Source: CAZKBP01 sp964551015
GTDB taxonomy: Bacteria > Bacteroidota > Bacteroidia > Cytophagales > Microscillaceae
Direction of reading: 5' to 3'
Assembly (NCBI GenBank): GCA_964551015.1
Contig: CAZKBP010000021.1
Span: forward strand, 38,606 to 102,605
DNA: 64,000 nucleotides
The notes beneath the pieces were generated by a model, which worked only from the letters and a program-made list of their open reading frames with translations, did no database searches and was not told the DNA's origin. Within the stretch, counting starts at the first letter, position 1. Every line of letters starts with the position of its first letter. The position numbers and the translations under genes were made by a program. Positions 15,611 to 24,743 of the stretch are shown in pieces.

Positions 15611-18600
15611 ATGAAAAAGTTATTACCATTTGGGATACTGTTCATCTATCTGCTGAGCAGTCCTTCCTTGCTGGCACAGAGCTTCGAGGAGCTTTACAGC
15701 AAGGCCATGCAATACTATGACCGTAAGGATTATCAAAACGCCATTACCTACGCGGAGAAGGCACTGCCCATGGCAGCGGAAAAATTAGGGCGTTTTAGCG
15801 AAAATTTGGGTACTTTCATTAGCAATCTAGGCCATTTCTATCTGGAGGTAGAAAAATACGAGAAGGCCAGTGAAGCTTATCAACAAGCCGCTGAAATCAG
15901 AAAAGTAGCCTTAGGCGAAGACCATCCGGTTTATGTTAAGACACTTAATCGCTTGGCTTATGTCTCTTTCTTGGAGCAAGAATATGATCAGGCGGAAGTA
16001 TATTTTAAAAAATTATTAAAAATTGCTGAACAAAAGGGCGAAGATCACTCCCTCACTTACGCGCAAATTCTGAATAGTTTAGGAGTTATTTATGAAAATC
16101 AAGGGCGCCTTACCCAAGCGGATAGTGTTTATCAGAAAGTTCTAGCCATTCACCAAGCCATTTTACCGCCACAAGATCCGCAATTGGTGCATCCTACTCT
16201 CAATTTGGCTCGGCTTTATTACCACACACATCGCTACGAAGAAGCTCTCCCTTATTATGAGAAGCTAAAAGGTTTTTACGAACAAAACACCATTCAAGAT
16301 AGTAGTGAAGCCGCACGTGTCTTCAACGAATTAGCAGATATCTACCGTAGTCATAAACAGTACCAAGAGGCCGAAGACCTGTTGAATCGCTCTAGGAATA
16401 TCACGCACGAAAATCTAGGCCAGAACAGCCTTGAATATACCCAGTCTCTACACAATTTAGGAAATCTGTATATTGATAGAGGACACTACGAGCAAGCCGC
16501 CCCGCTGCTCCAAGAGGCATTAGAAATTAGAAAAAGACTGCTAGGAGAAGGGCATCCTATCTACGCCCAATCACTCAACGATATAGGCAGACTTCGCTAC
16601 CAACAGCAACAGTATCAAGAAGCAGAACTCCTCTGCCAACGCGCCCTTGATATTCTCAAAGAAACGGTGGGCGACCAACATCTAGACTACGCCACGACTC
16701 TGCACAACCTGGCCGATATCTACAATACCCAGCAAATGTACGTGAAAGCTGAGGAACTTTATAAGATTGCGCTGGCTACCCGTCGCCAAATTCTAGGAGA
16801 AGACGATCTAAACTACGCGACCACTCTTAATAACTTGGGAGAACTGTATCAGGCACAAAAAATTTATGCCCGTTCGGAAGAGCTTTACCAAAAAGCCTTA
16901 GAAATTCGTAAAGCACAAGAAGACCAGAACCCACTGGCTTACATTCGTACGCTGGGCAATCTGGCAGGAATTTACGCCATTCAAGAGGATTACGAAAAAG
17001 CACAAGCACTTTATGAAGCACTGGTAGAACTCTCTCGTACGCACGCAGAACAGCATCCTAAGCCTCACGCTGAAGCCCTGAATAGCTTGGCGAGTCTTTA
17101 TTATGAATTGGGGCGTATCCAAGCCTCAGAAGAGCTTTACCAACAGGCCCTCGAGGTTTATCAAGAGCACACCCTCGCCGGAGATGCTACCTACATTAAC
17201 TCACTGAATAACTTGGGAGGCATCTACAAAAATCAAGGACGCTACCAAGAGGCTGAAACCGTTTATCAACAATCTGTAGAAATCAGCCGAGAAGAAATGG
17301 GCGAGCAGAGTCCCTCCTATGCGCTTGCCCTGAGTAAATTAGGACTTTTGCATAAAACCCTAGGCCGCTACGACGAAGCTGAGCTAAAATACCGTAAGGC
17401 ACTAGAAATTTATCAGGGGGCAGAGCTAGAGTCTCTAGAACAGGCACAAACGCTTTATTATCTAGCCTCACTCTATGCCCTCAAAGGTATGTATGCCGAG
17501 GCCGAGCCAGTATACCAGCAGGTGCTAGAAGTTTTGAAAAGACAAGCTTCGACCCTTCATCCTGATTATACCCGTGCCTTGCATCATCTGGCGCATCTTT
17601 ATCGCCAAATGGGTCGTTATCAAGAGTCTGAGTCTCTCTACAAAGAAACCCTAAGACTGCGCGAACAAACGATTGGCAAAAATCATCCCGACTACGCCAA
17701 GACGCTCAACGCCCTAGCCTCGCTCTATCGCTCGGTAGAACAAGACCACAAAGCCGAACCACTCTACCAACAAGCTTTGCAGATTAGAGAAAAAAGCTTG
17801 GGTGTCAAACACGCGGACTATGCCACTTCTTTGGATAATTTGGCTAATTTTTATCAAGCTAACGAACAATATGAACAGGCTAAACCCCTTTATGAAGAGT
17901 CCTTGGCCATCCGTAGAGAAATTTTTGGGGAGCAGCACCCTGTTTATGCGGCTTCCCTGAACAATCTTGCCTTGCTTTATGAGCGTGCTGGTTCCTCTGT
18001 TCAAGCGGAGAAATATTACCGAGAAGCTTTACTAATCTTCCGAAAAGCTTTGGGTAACGACCACCCTGACTTCGCAAAGGCACTCAATAACTTGGCTTCC
18101 CTCTACGAATTGCTCGAGCGTTACCCCGAATCACAAAACCTTTATAAAAAATCGGTAGAGATCATTGTCAAGCAAATCAAGAATAATTTCAACTATTTGA
18201 GCGAGGAAGAAAAAAGGCTTTTCTATAATGCAAATAAGCTTTTTATTGAGAATTTCATCAAGTTTACCATCAGTCAAATAGAACTCAACAAAGAAGCAGC
18301 TGAACAAAAAGACCTAGCCATCTTGGGGGATGCTTATGATTTGCGCTTGATGACCAAGGGAATTGTCCTCAACGCCACCACCAAAGTCCGCAAGCGTATC
18401 CTGAACAGTCAAAATCCGGAACTAATTCAAAAATATCAACAATGGCAAAATCTGCGTGAGCTAATTTCTAACATGTACAACTTGGGGCTACCACAAATTC
18501 AAGAAAAAAATATTAATCTGGATAGCCTGGAACAGCTTGCCAACCAATTAGAAAAAGAAATTTCTCGTGAATCTAACGATTTTGCCCAAGTGTATTCGCC

Positions 18601-19810
18601 AGACTTGCCCTCTTGGCAACAAATTAAGCAGGTACTCAAGCCAGGAGAGGCCGCCGTAGAAATGATTCGCTTAGAACCCAGCGAAGATCGTGTGGTTTAC
18701 GCGGCGATGATTGTTCATCCCCGAACCCAAAAACAACCCGAAATTGTTTTGCTCAGAAATGGAAAGGAATTAGAGGAAAAATATTTTAGTTACTACCAAA
18801 ATGTAGTTCATTTTAATGTATATGATCGCCATACGTATAAGCAATACTGGGCTCCGATTCAGGAGAGATTAGCTGGCGTAAATCGAGTTTACTTTTCTCC
18901 CGATGGCATTTACCACCAAATCAACTTGAATACGATTTTTCATCAAGAAACACAAAAACACCTCATCGATGAGCTTGAAATCGCGCTAGTTACAAACACC
19001 AAGGAAATTCTCAATCAAGAAAATCCTTCTTCTCCTACACAGAAGCGTAAAGCCTTACTCATCGGTCGCCCTGCTTATCATTTGAATAAGGAGGTAGATG
19101 ACAAGTCTCTAAAAAAGCTGAAAGAAGAACTCAATAGCTGGCTGACCCGAGCCAATTTCAGCGACTTACCCGGTACCGAATACGAAATTAAAGATATAGC
19201 AACGATCCTTATCGAGCAGGGCTGGGAGGTCAACGCGCTCTTGGGTGATGAGGCACGCGAGGAAAATATCAAAGCGACCCATGGCCCGAATATACTCCAT
19301 ATCGCTACCCACGGTTTCTTTATTTCAGAAGAGCAACAAGATTTGAGTCGTTATCGCCTCTACGACGAGCAAGTGGCTTCGGAAGAAATTCCCGTAGACC
19401 CTATGCTCCGATCTGGTTTGGTACTTGCTGGCGTAGGCAATCATCTGCAAAATCCTATCAAGTCTAGCCATGACGATGGCATTCTCACGGCTTACGAAGC
19501 CACCAGTTTGGACCTAGATCATACCGATTTAGTTGTCCTCTCTGCCTGCGAAACAGGTCTGGGTTTAATCCGAAGCGGCGAAGGAGTGTATGGCTTACAA
19601 AGGGCTTTACAAATCGCTGGAGCCGAAGCCATTCTGATGAGCCTCTGGAAAGTGGATGACTTTGCTACTCAAAAGCTCATGACGCTCTTTTACCAAGAAT
19701 GGTTACAAACGGGGAATAAAAAAGAAGCTTTCCGGAACGCACAAAAACAAATCAGAGCCGCCTATCCTAGCCCCTATTATTGGGGAGCTTTCGTGCTGGT
19801 GGAAGATTGA
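15611..19810 (+). CDS. exported TPR-CHAT protein (caspase-like peptidase family)
   Basis: A 1399-residue protein. Residues 1-22 are a signal peptide (LLAQS). From about 28 to 870 there are around 20 tetratricopeptide repeats of the kinesin light chain type with a 42-residue period (YATTLNNLGELYQAQ-like, then A-E-x-L-Y-x-x-A-L-x-I-R). A helical linker follows (about 880-1050), then a C-terminal CHAT domain. The caspase-type dyad is intact: His1234 in HIATHGF and Cys1313 in LSACETG, with the usual GLQRALQIAGA and LMSLWKVDD motifs behind. CHAT proteins are cysteine peptidases or peptidase-like effectors that often respond to signals through their repeats. The signal peptide places this one outside the cytoplasm. 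It stands alone, with its own promoter region and a terminator at its end. The substrate is unknown. Confidence 0.9.
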   Translation: MKKLLPFGILFIYLLSSPSLLAQSFEELYSKAMQYYDRKDYQNAITYAEKALPMAAEKLGRFSENLGTFISNLGHFYLEVEKYEKASEAYQQAAEIRKVALGEDHPVYVKTLNRLAYVSFLEQEYDQAEVYFKKLLKIAEQKGEDHSLTYAQILNSLGVIYENQGRLTQADSVYQKVLAIHQAILPPQDPQLVHPTLNLARLYYHTHRYEEALPYYEKLKGFYEQNTIQDSSEAARVFNELADIYRSHKQYQEAEDLLNRSRNITHENLGQNSLEYTQSLHNLGNLYIDRGHYEQAAPLLQEALEIRKRLLGEGHPIYAQSLNDIGRLRYQQQQYQEAELLCQRALDILKETVGDQHLDYATTLHNLADIYNTQQMYVKAEELYKIALATRRQILGEDDLNYATTLNNLGELYQAQKIYARSEELYQKALEIRKAQEDQNPLAYIRTLGNLAGIYAIQEDYEKAQALYEALVELSRTHAEQHPKPHAEALNSLASLYYELGRIQASEELYQQALEVYQEHTLAGDATYINSLNNLGGIYKNQGRYQEAETVYQQSVEISREEMGEQSPSYALALSKLGLLHKTLGRYDEAELKYRKALEIYQGAELESLEQAQTLYYLASLYALKGMYAEAEPVYQQVLEVLKRQASTLHPDYTRALHHLAHLYRQMGRYQESESLYKETLRLREQTIGKNHPDYAKTLNALASLYRSVEQDHKAEPLYQQALQIREKSLGVKHADYATSLDNLANFYQANEQYEQAKPLYEESLAIRREIFGEQHPVYAASLNNLALLYERAGSSVQAEKYYREALLIFRKALGNDHPDFAKALNNLASLYELLERYPESQNLYKKSVEIIVKQIKNNFNYLSEEEKRLFYNANKLFIENFIKFTISQIELNKEAAEQKDLAILGDAYDLRLMTKGIVLNATTKVRKRILNSQNPELIQKYQQWQNLRELISNMYNLGLPQIQEKNINLDSLEQLANQLEKEISRESNDFAQVYSPDLPSWQQIKQVLKPGEAAVEMIRLEPSEDRVVYAAMIVHPRTQKQPEIVLLRNGKELEEKYFSYYQNVVHFNVYDRHTYKQYWAPIQERLAGVNRVYFSPDGIYHQINLNTIFHQETQKHLIDELEIALVTNTKEILNQENPSSPTQKRKALLIGRPAYHLNKEVDDKSLKKLKEELNSWLTRANFSDLPGTEYEIKDIATILIEQGWEVNALLGDEAREENIKATHGPNILHIATHGFFISEEQQDLSRYRLYDEQVASEEIPVDPMLRSGLVLAGVGNHLQNPIKSSHDDGILTAYEATSLDLDHTDLVVLSACETGLGLIRSGEGVYGLQRALQIAGAEAILMSLWKVDDFATQKLMTLFYQEWLQTGNKKEAFRNAQKQIRAAYPSPYYWGAFVLVED

Positions 19811-19933
19811 AAATTGAGAATTAGAAGGTAGCAAATTACAGACAAATGAAACGCTGCTACTACTCTAAGTAACTCCATTTGCCTCTGTATGACTAAAAAT
19901 TGCCCGTCTCGTCTCGTTTCTTCTACCTCAAAA

Positions 19934-19972
19934 AAAATCCTATCTTCTGTACGTGCCAAAAGATAGGATTTT
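19934..19972. terminator. bidirectional intrinsic terminator
   Basis: A perfect 13-bp stem (19934-19946 with 19960-19972) with a 13-nt loop has A-rich and T-rich flanks, so it works on both strands. It lies between the convergent TPR-CHAT gene and the lipoprotein gene. Confidence 0.85.
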
Positions 19973-19990
19973 GCTAGAAATATGACGCTG

Positions 19991-20482
19991 CTAGCCCTCA
20001 ACGGGTGTGAAAGTCTCGGTCATTTTGCCTTCGTCATCTTCGGTTATTAGTTTATCTTCGGTAATTTCTTTGACGACTAGTTTCTCCTGAGTACCCATAA
20101 ACTCACCTGTTTCGTGATTCAAAACCAAAGTTCCTTCTTCCACTTTCCAATTGCCTGTAGCTACGACATTATCTTTGAAGATTTCTTCGTAAGTTCCGTC
20201 TTCCATCAAGTTTAGATAATCTCCGGAAAGACCTTCTTCTTTTCTTCCATCTTCGTGAACAAAGGAAGTCATTTGCCATTTTTTGACGAATTTTTGTTCT
20301 ACTTCGGAGAGTTCTCGTTCTTCTACGGTGGTATCGCCTACGGCTACAGTCTCTTCTTCTTCCACCTCACTGGCTGTGGTGGTAGAATCTTCGGTTTCGT
20401 AGGTACTGGTATCTTCACCTCCTCCACAAGCAAATAGAAGCGGGAATAAAGCTATCAGGAGTATGTTTCGCATTAATTTCAT
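19991..20482 (-). CDS. lipocalin-like lipoprotein
   Basis: A 163-residue lipoprotein with the lipobox LLFACGGG (Cys19). Residues 22-60 are an acidic Glu/Thr/Ser linker, and 65-160 are a small beta barrel with KKWQMTSFVHEDG, LMEDGTYEEIF, NWKVEEGTLVL strands, the pattern of the lipocalin-like family common in Bacteroidota. It has no enzymatic motif. It is the last gene of a leftward group with crtZ 75 nt before it, but separate transcription is possible. A role as a small periplasmic or surface binding protein is inferred from fold only. Confidence 0.75.
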   Translation of the reverse strand: MKLMRNILLIALFPLLFACGGGEDTSTYETEDSTTTASEVEEEETVAVGDTTVEERELSEVEQKFVKKWQMTSFVHEDGRKEEGLSGDYLNLMEDGTYEEIFKDNVVATGNWKVEEGTLVLNHETGEFMGTQEKLVVKEITEDKLITEDDEGKMTETFTPVEG

Positions 20483-20557
20483 AAATTCAGGTACTTTTAG
20501 TTAGACAATGAAATTTTTGCGAAAGATAAAGAAAAACTAGAAATCTGGAAGGAATTT

Positions 20558-21007
20558 TTATTCAGGATCGTATTTTTTAGGTGCATACAAGAAACCAAAC
20601 GCCTCCGCGCCCTCTTTTTCGCGACAGCGGTGGTGAATCTGGTGCGCACGAATCATCCGGCGCAAGTAGCGACTTTTTGCGATAAACTTGATTTTGATGC
20701 GACGATGTACGAGTATATCATGAAATAACACATAAAAAATTCCATAGGCCAATATACCAAAGCCGATGGGCTTTAGCATCCAGAGGGCAGGTATCTCAAA
20801 GCCCGCTACAATGGTAGCTACCGAGGGCACGCTAAAAACCAAGGCAAAATAATCGTTCTTCTCGAAGAAACCCTCGTGTGGTTGATGATGATCTCGGTGC
20901 CAACTCCATAAGAAACCGTGCATCACGTACTTATGCGTAGCCCAAGCTGCGAATTCCATCAAAAAAAAGGTGCCTGTAATCAATAGAAAATAAATCAAGA
21001 AGTACAT
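20558..21007 (-). CDS. crtZ: beta-carotene hydroxylase
   Basis: A 149-residue integral membrane di-iron hydroxylase, close to the usual length of CrtZ. The histidine clusters that bind iron are all present in order: HKYVMH, HRDHH, HDILVHRR and HQIHH. Hydrophobic segments lie at about 1-22, 50-70 and 75-95. It adds hydroxyl groups to the beta-ionone rings of beta-carotene, giving cryptoxanthin and zeaxanthin. The phytoene genes crtI and crtB are 37 kb away at 58238-60779, and no lycopene cyclase is in the window. It is 143 nt downstream of a zinc-ribbon gene and could be read from it or from its own promoter. Confidence 0.92.
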   Translation of the reverse strand: MYFLIYFLLITGTFFLMEFAAWATHKYVMHGFLWSWHRDHHQPHEGFFEKNDYFALVFSVPSVATIVAGFEIPALWMLKPIGFGILAYGIFYVLFHDILVHRRIKIKFIAKSRYLRRMIRAHQIHHRCREKEGAEAFGFLYAPKKYDPE

Positions 21008-21150
21008 ATCGTATGAATTACAAATTGCAGATTACAAATTTTAGGTTTGGAGGCCAACAGATGAAGTGCTAGACTCCTGAATTATTATTCTTGTTGGTTT
21101 CTTAACTGGATTATAAACCAAGAAGTTTGAGAAAGTTCTTAGATCTGAAA

Positions 21151-21546
21151 TTAGAAGCTAATTTGTACAGAAACCTTCGCTAATATAAAAAATAGCACGA
21201 CCAAAGCCGCCACGGTCAGCCAGATACGCAGCCGAAGGTTATTTTTTTTGAGATTTTGCACGGTTGCCTCCATTTGGCGCATATCTTCTCCGTAATGGTC
21301 GTGAAAATCTTGGAGTTCTTCCATTTTCTCGATCAAATCCTTATTTTCTTTGCGAAGTTTTTTGTTGGTGGTGCTGGCCCGCTTAAAATTGGCTTGAACC
21401 TTTTTGATCTCCGTGGGAGCTTCCTGCTCTTGCTCGATCATTTGATTGACCTCAGAGATAGAAAAATAACGCTCGTAGCCACAGACTTCGCAAGTAGTGC
21501 GGCTGTAATCGTTAGCAGACTCACAATTGATACAATTCCAGGCCAT
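21151..21546 (-). CDS. zinc-ribbon, coiled-coil, tail-anchored membrane protein
   Basis: A 131-residue protein. Residues 1-28 are a RanBP2-type zinc finger: W-x-C-x2-C (WNCINC) then C-x2-C (CEVCGYE), spaced by about 10 residues. Residues 30-105 are a long charged coiled coil, and 108-128 are a single C-terminal transmembrane helix (IWLTVAALVVLFFILAKV), so the zinc finger should face the cytoplasm. It follows the protein kinase gene by 51 nt on the same strand and is probably co-transcribed, which makes it a likely partner or substrate of the kinase. The exact function is unknown. Confidence 0.72.
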   Translation of the reverse strand: MAWNCINCESANDYSRTTCEVCGYERYFSISEVNQMIEQEQEAPTEIKKVQANFKRASTTNKKLRKENKDLIEKMEELQDFHDHYGEDMRQMEATVQNLKKNNLRLRIWLTVAALVVLFFILAKVSVQISF

Positions 21547-21597
21547 AATTTACGTACGTACACTTTTTGGCAAGGTCTGGGAAAAAGCGAGGAACGC

Positions 21598-22707
21598 TTA
21601 AGCCTCGCCCTCTTCGTCCTTTCCGATCTTCAGTCCTTTTCCTTTTAACTTACTCGAAGTTAGCATTTCCTTAGACTTTTTCTTGCTCGTTGGGGCTTTT
21701 TTTTCTGTTTTCTCCGGATTTTCTTCTGGCTGATTTTGTAGAGTCTTGAGCGTAGATTTAATCAGCGGTCGGGCGGGTTTGAGTGCTAGTTCCTCTTCGC
21801 TCAGATAAGCTTTTAGATTCAAAGCCTTAAGCCGATCAAATACCACCGATACGTTGGGGCGTTTTTGGTAATCTTGCTCCAGCATTTCTTGTAGCAGGCC
21901 CGATAGCTCTGGCGGCAGGCTTGGATCTTCTAGGCGGAGTTTATCACCAGCTTGCACGGCCATACAAGCATAGCCGTATTTTTCTTGGTCAAATTTAGGC
22001 AGAGAGCCCGTCAGATAGAGACAAAAGAGTAAGCCCAGCGCAAAAATATCAGACTGGGTGGTTAGTTCTGCGGCTTGGATGGCTTCGCTCCCTTTGATGT
22101 AGAGTGCCAATTCGGGGGAATAAAAAACCATATCTCCTACTAAGTCTTCACTCATTTCGGGAGGATGACTGGAAAAATAGCTGTTGTCAAAATCTATCAG
22201 TTTGGCGGTGTAGTTGTTGGTTTTGGTTTGCTTAATGAGGACATTGTCTGGTTTGAGGTCGCCGTGTACGATATCGGCTTTGTGCAAAACATTCAGGCTA
22301 TGGGTAATGGTTTTCATGATGAGCACGCGACTGTGCAAGGGCAAGACCGCGATTTCAGGAATGGAGAGGGAGGCTACGTCCACTTTTTCAGTGACTTTAT
22401 AATATTTGCTTTCATTACGGAAGAAATCAACGGTAAAGACTAAATTGCCACCGCTTCCGCACTTTTCATTAATTTGTTTCATAAGGGTTTTATGGTGTTT
22501 CTCAAATTCGGCACAACGCACTCTTTTCTTAGCTTTGGATTTTGTACTCCCGGGTGCGTTTTTCGTGGGATACTTGGGATACAAGAACTCTTTCATAAAG
22601 TATTCTTTGCCATTTTTTTTAGCAAAGCTCCACTTGCTCAGTCCCCCTCCGGCGGTGGAGAAGTCCCGAAGTATCTCGTAACCTTTGATAATATCGCCTT
22701 TCAGCAT
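21598..22707 (-). CDS. serine/threonine protein kinase with an unusual DFD motif
   Basis: A 369-residue cytoplasmic protein. Residues 8-290 form a protein kinase fold: a glycine-rich loop (TAGGGLSKW, 18-26), the ATP Lys39 (FMKEF), the catalytic loop HGDLKPDN (148-155, Asp150), the metal site DFD (172-174, in place of DFG), and the F-helix Asp220 in QSDIFALG. The Ala-Pro-Glu motif is read as SPE (197-199). Residues 300-369 are a Lys/Glu-rich tail without predicted fold and no transmembrane segment or PASTA domain. The neighbouring zinc-ribbon gene suggests a kinase-zinc-ribbon module, similar in principle to TerY-associated kinases, but no vWA or PP2C gene is adjacent. Activity is likely, the target unknown. 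Confidence 0.88.
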   Translation of the reverse strand: MLKGDIIKGYEILRDFSTAGGGLSKWSFAKKNGKEYFMKEFLYPKYPTKNAPGSTKSKAKKRVRCAEFEKHHKTLMKQINEKCGSGGNLVFTVDFFRNESKYYKVTEKVDVASLSIPEIAVLPLHSRVLIMKTITHSLNVLHKADIVHGDLKPDNVLIKQTKTNNYTAKLIDFDNSYFSSHPPEMSEDLVGDMVFYSPELALYIKGSEAIQAAELTTQSDIFALGLLFCLYLTGSLPKFDQEKYGYACMAVQAGDKLRLEDPSLPPELSGLLQEMLEQDYQKRPNVSVVFDRLKALNLKAYLSEEELALKPARPLIKSTLKTLQNQPEENPEKTEKKAPTSKKKSKEMLTSSKLKGKGLKIGKDEEGEA

Positions 22708-22921
22708 AGATTTAACTTTGGTGAATACCCTTTGAAGTGCAAAAATAATTCAATTTGAAAAAAAATGGGCTTGATATTCGTTTTTATCTCAGCTTAGACT
22801 TCGGCTTTATCATTTATTCAATAAAAAATAATACTATTAGACCCAAATCTATTCATGCTCAATATTTGAACAAAAAAGTCTGTATTTTTAAGTAAAATTT
22901 AACTCAAATTCATCTGATTCT

Positions 22922-24037
22922 TTGAAACTTTATTTCCAATGGGCAGAAATCATACTGATTTTGGGAAGTTTACAGGGTTTTTTACTCGGTGGTCTGCTCA
23001 TTTTTCGTGGTATTCGGCTTCACACTTCTTACTATTTCTTAGGAAGTATTCTGTGTATTCTGGCCTATAATCTCGGTAAAGCCGCGCTAGACTTCGCGGG
23101 TATTACTGATTATGATTACATTCGTTGGGGCTTACTGGTTCAATTCGATTGGGCTTTGGGGCCATTACTTTACTTTTATGTCTTCTATACGCACTTCCCT
23201 ACTAAATCGTGGAAGACTAAAAATTTCCTGCATTTTATTCCCTTGTCCATCCAGCTCATCCTGAGTCTTGTTGATACGTACGTGCAATGGCTGTGGTGGA
23301 TTGACCGTCCGAGTATCCACAATGGACACGCGCTATTCTACCGCTATTATTCAAGTACTAGCATAAGTGATTTGATTACCGTCTTGATAGCAGGTATTTA
23401 TCTCTATCACTCACTTCGGTTGCTTCGTTCAGAGAAGGTTGAGCCTACCCGCAGCCTACAGACTTGGTGGCTTGCTTTCTTCTTGTATAGCATGCGCATC
23501 TTGATTGGTGCGCTCCTGCTCGTGATTTGGGTAGACTACGTTGCTGCTTCCGTAGTGGTGGGCTATGCTTACTATGGCTTGTATTTACTGATGGTGGTAT
23601 TTATTTACGGATTGGGATTGCGCGCCTACCGTCGGCGCAATTCCTCAGTCTCAAGTGTTTCTCAGGCATCCATTTCAAAAAACAGAGAAGTCTCCCGAGA
23701 GTTGCTGCAAAAAGTCATACAAACCGTAGAAAAACAACAGCTCTACCTCGATCCTCAACTCAACTTACGCTCCCTCGCGCAGCGGTTTAATATTTCTTCT
23801 CAGCAACTTTCTCATCTGATTAATCAAGGATTACACAAAAATTTTAATGAATTTATCAATGAATATCGGGTCAAAGAAGCCCAAACACGCCTGCTCGACC
23901 CACGCTATCAGCATCTGACCGTCCTCGCCATTGCTTACGATTCGGGTTTCAACTCTAAGGCTTCCTTTAATCGGGCTTTCAAACAATTCACCCAATGCTC
24001 TCCACAAGATTATCGCAAGCAGTCTTCCCACTCATGA
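22922..24037 (+). CDS. membrane-bound AraC-family transcriptional regulator
   Basis: A 371-residue protein with a TTG start; no in-frame ATG occurs before the first transmembrane segment. The first 240 residues contain about seven hydrophobic helices (for example ILILGSLQGFLLGGLLIF, LMVVFIYGLGLRAY). Residues 258-371 are an AraC-type double helix-turn-helix: LNLRSLAQRFNISSQQLSHLIN and then ILAIAYDSGFNSKASFNRAFK with F-K-x-x-x-x-x-P-x-x-Y-R. This sensor-in-membrane layout is common in Bacteroidota. It probably responds to a membrane or extracellular signal; the target may be the following secreted protein and YceI genes, which are co-oriented 183 nt away, but this is only inferred from position. 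Confidence 0.85.
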   Translation: MKLYFQWAEIILILGSLQGFLLGGLLIFRGIRLHTSYYFLGSILCILAYNLGKAALDFAGITDYDYIRWGLLVQFDWALGPLLYFYVFYTHFPTKSWKTKNFLHFIPLSIQLILSLVDTYVQWLWWIDRPSIHNGHALFYRYYSSTSISDLITVLIAGIYLYHSLRLLRSEKVEPTRSLQTWWLAFFLYSMRILIGALLLVIWVDYVAASVVVGYAYYGLYLLMVVFIYGLGLRAYRRRNSSVSSVSQASISKNREVSRELLQKVIQTVEKQQLYLDPQLNLRSLAQRFNISSQQLSHLINQGLHKNFNEFINEYRVKEAQTRLLDPRYQHLTVLAIAYDSGFNSKASFNRAFKQFTQCSPQDYRKQSSHS

Positions 24038-24134
24038 TTTTAGCGATTGCCATCTTCATCAAGTAGAGAGCCCATGAGGAAGCATAGATTTTCGCAGAGG
24101 AATTATAAAAAGTGCTTTTCTCAATGGCAATTCT

Positions 24135-24190
24135 TCGTCTCAAATGATCTTTTGGGGCGATGAGACGCTTTTGCGCCCCTAGTTTTGGGT
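24135..24190 (+). terminator. nested hairpins after the AraC gene
   Basis: CGTCTCA (24135-24141) pairs with TGAGACG (24160-24166), and GGGGCG (24154-24159) pairs with CGCCCC (24174-24179), followed by TAGTTTTG. The two stems are mutually exclusive. The region follows the AraC stop and precedes the next gene; the TAGTTTTG at 24180-24187 could also be a -7 box for that gene. Confidence 0.5.
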
Positions 24191-24220
24191 TCATTCATCA
24201 AATTTTAATTCCATTATACC

Positions 24221-24712
24221 ATGAAAAATCATTTTTGGAGAATCGGGTGTTTAGTCTGTCTTTTCTCCTTTCATCTCTCTGCACAATCTTACGATACGAT
24301 TCCTCTTCCTGAAAAAATCAGAGATTTACCAGATGGAATCAAGGTAACGCACCACCCCAACCCAGTTTATGCCAGCCTCGATGAAAATGAGCCAGACATT
24401 TATTTTTGGAAACACGATACCCAAGTGAGCACGCTCGTAGGTGAGCTCCAAGTCGTGGAGTTTGGAGCTTATCTTTTGGGCAAAGAAGGTTGGTTTCTAA
24501 GGGCAAGCATGACTCCTCGCCAGTTCAAAAACTGGTTTGAGGCCAAAAAAGCCAGATTACAACCTGAGCAAATTTATGTATTTGAGAAAAACTGGCGAAG
24601 GGACACACGTCTGTACGGAGGCACTGCTCTTTGGTATGTGATCGCAGAAGATCGTCAGGGCAAAAAATTCAGAGGCTACAGCATCATCGAAACCGTTGGA
24701 GAGCTGAAATAA
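24221..24712 (+). CDS. secreted protein of unknown function
   Basis: A 163-residue protein with a signal peptide (residues 1-21, LSAQS) that I do not recognise. The mature part is soluble, with several Trp/Lys-rich strands (DIYFWKHDTQVSTLVG, KNWFEAKKARLQPEQIYVFEKNWRR). No cysteine pair, metal site or catalytic motif is visible. It is followed 31 nt later by the YceI-family gene in the same direction, so both may be one transcript under the AraC-type regulator upstream. Confidence 0.6.
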   Translation: MKNHFWRIGCLVCLFSFHLSAQSYDTIPLPEKIRDLPDGIKVTHHPNPVYASLDENEPDIYFWKHDTQVSTLVGELQVVEFGAYLLGKEGWFLRASMTPRQFKNWFEAKKARLQPEQIYVFEKNWRRDTRLYGGTALWYVIAEDRQGKKFRGYSIIETVGELK

Positions 24713-24743
24713 TGAACCTTTATCTTTCACTTAAAAATAAACT

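Noticed and set aside
15611..19810. Craspase-type partner of a type III-E CRISPR system
   Set aside because: It has a signal peptide, and there is no gRAMP gene or CRISPR array in the window.
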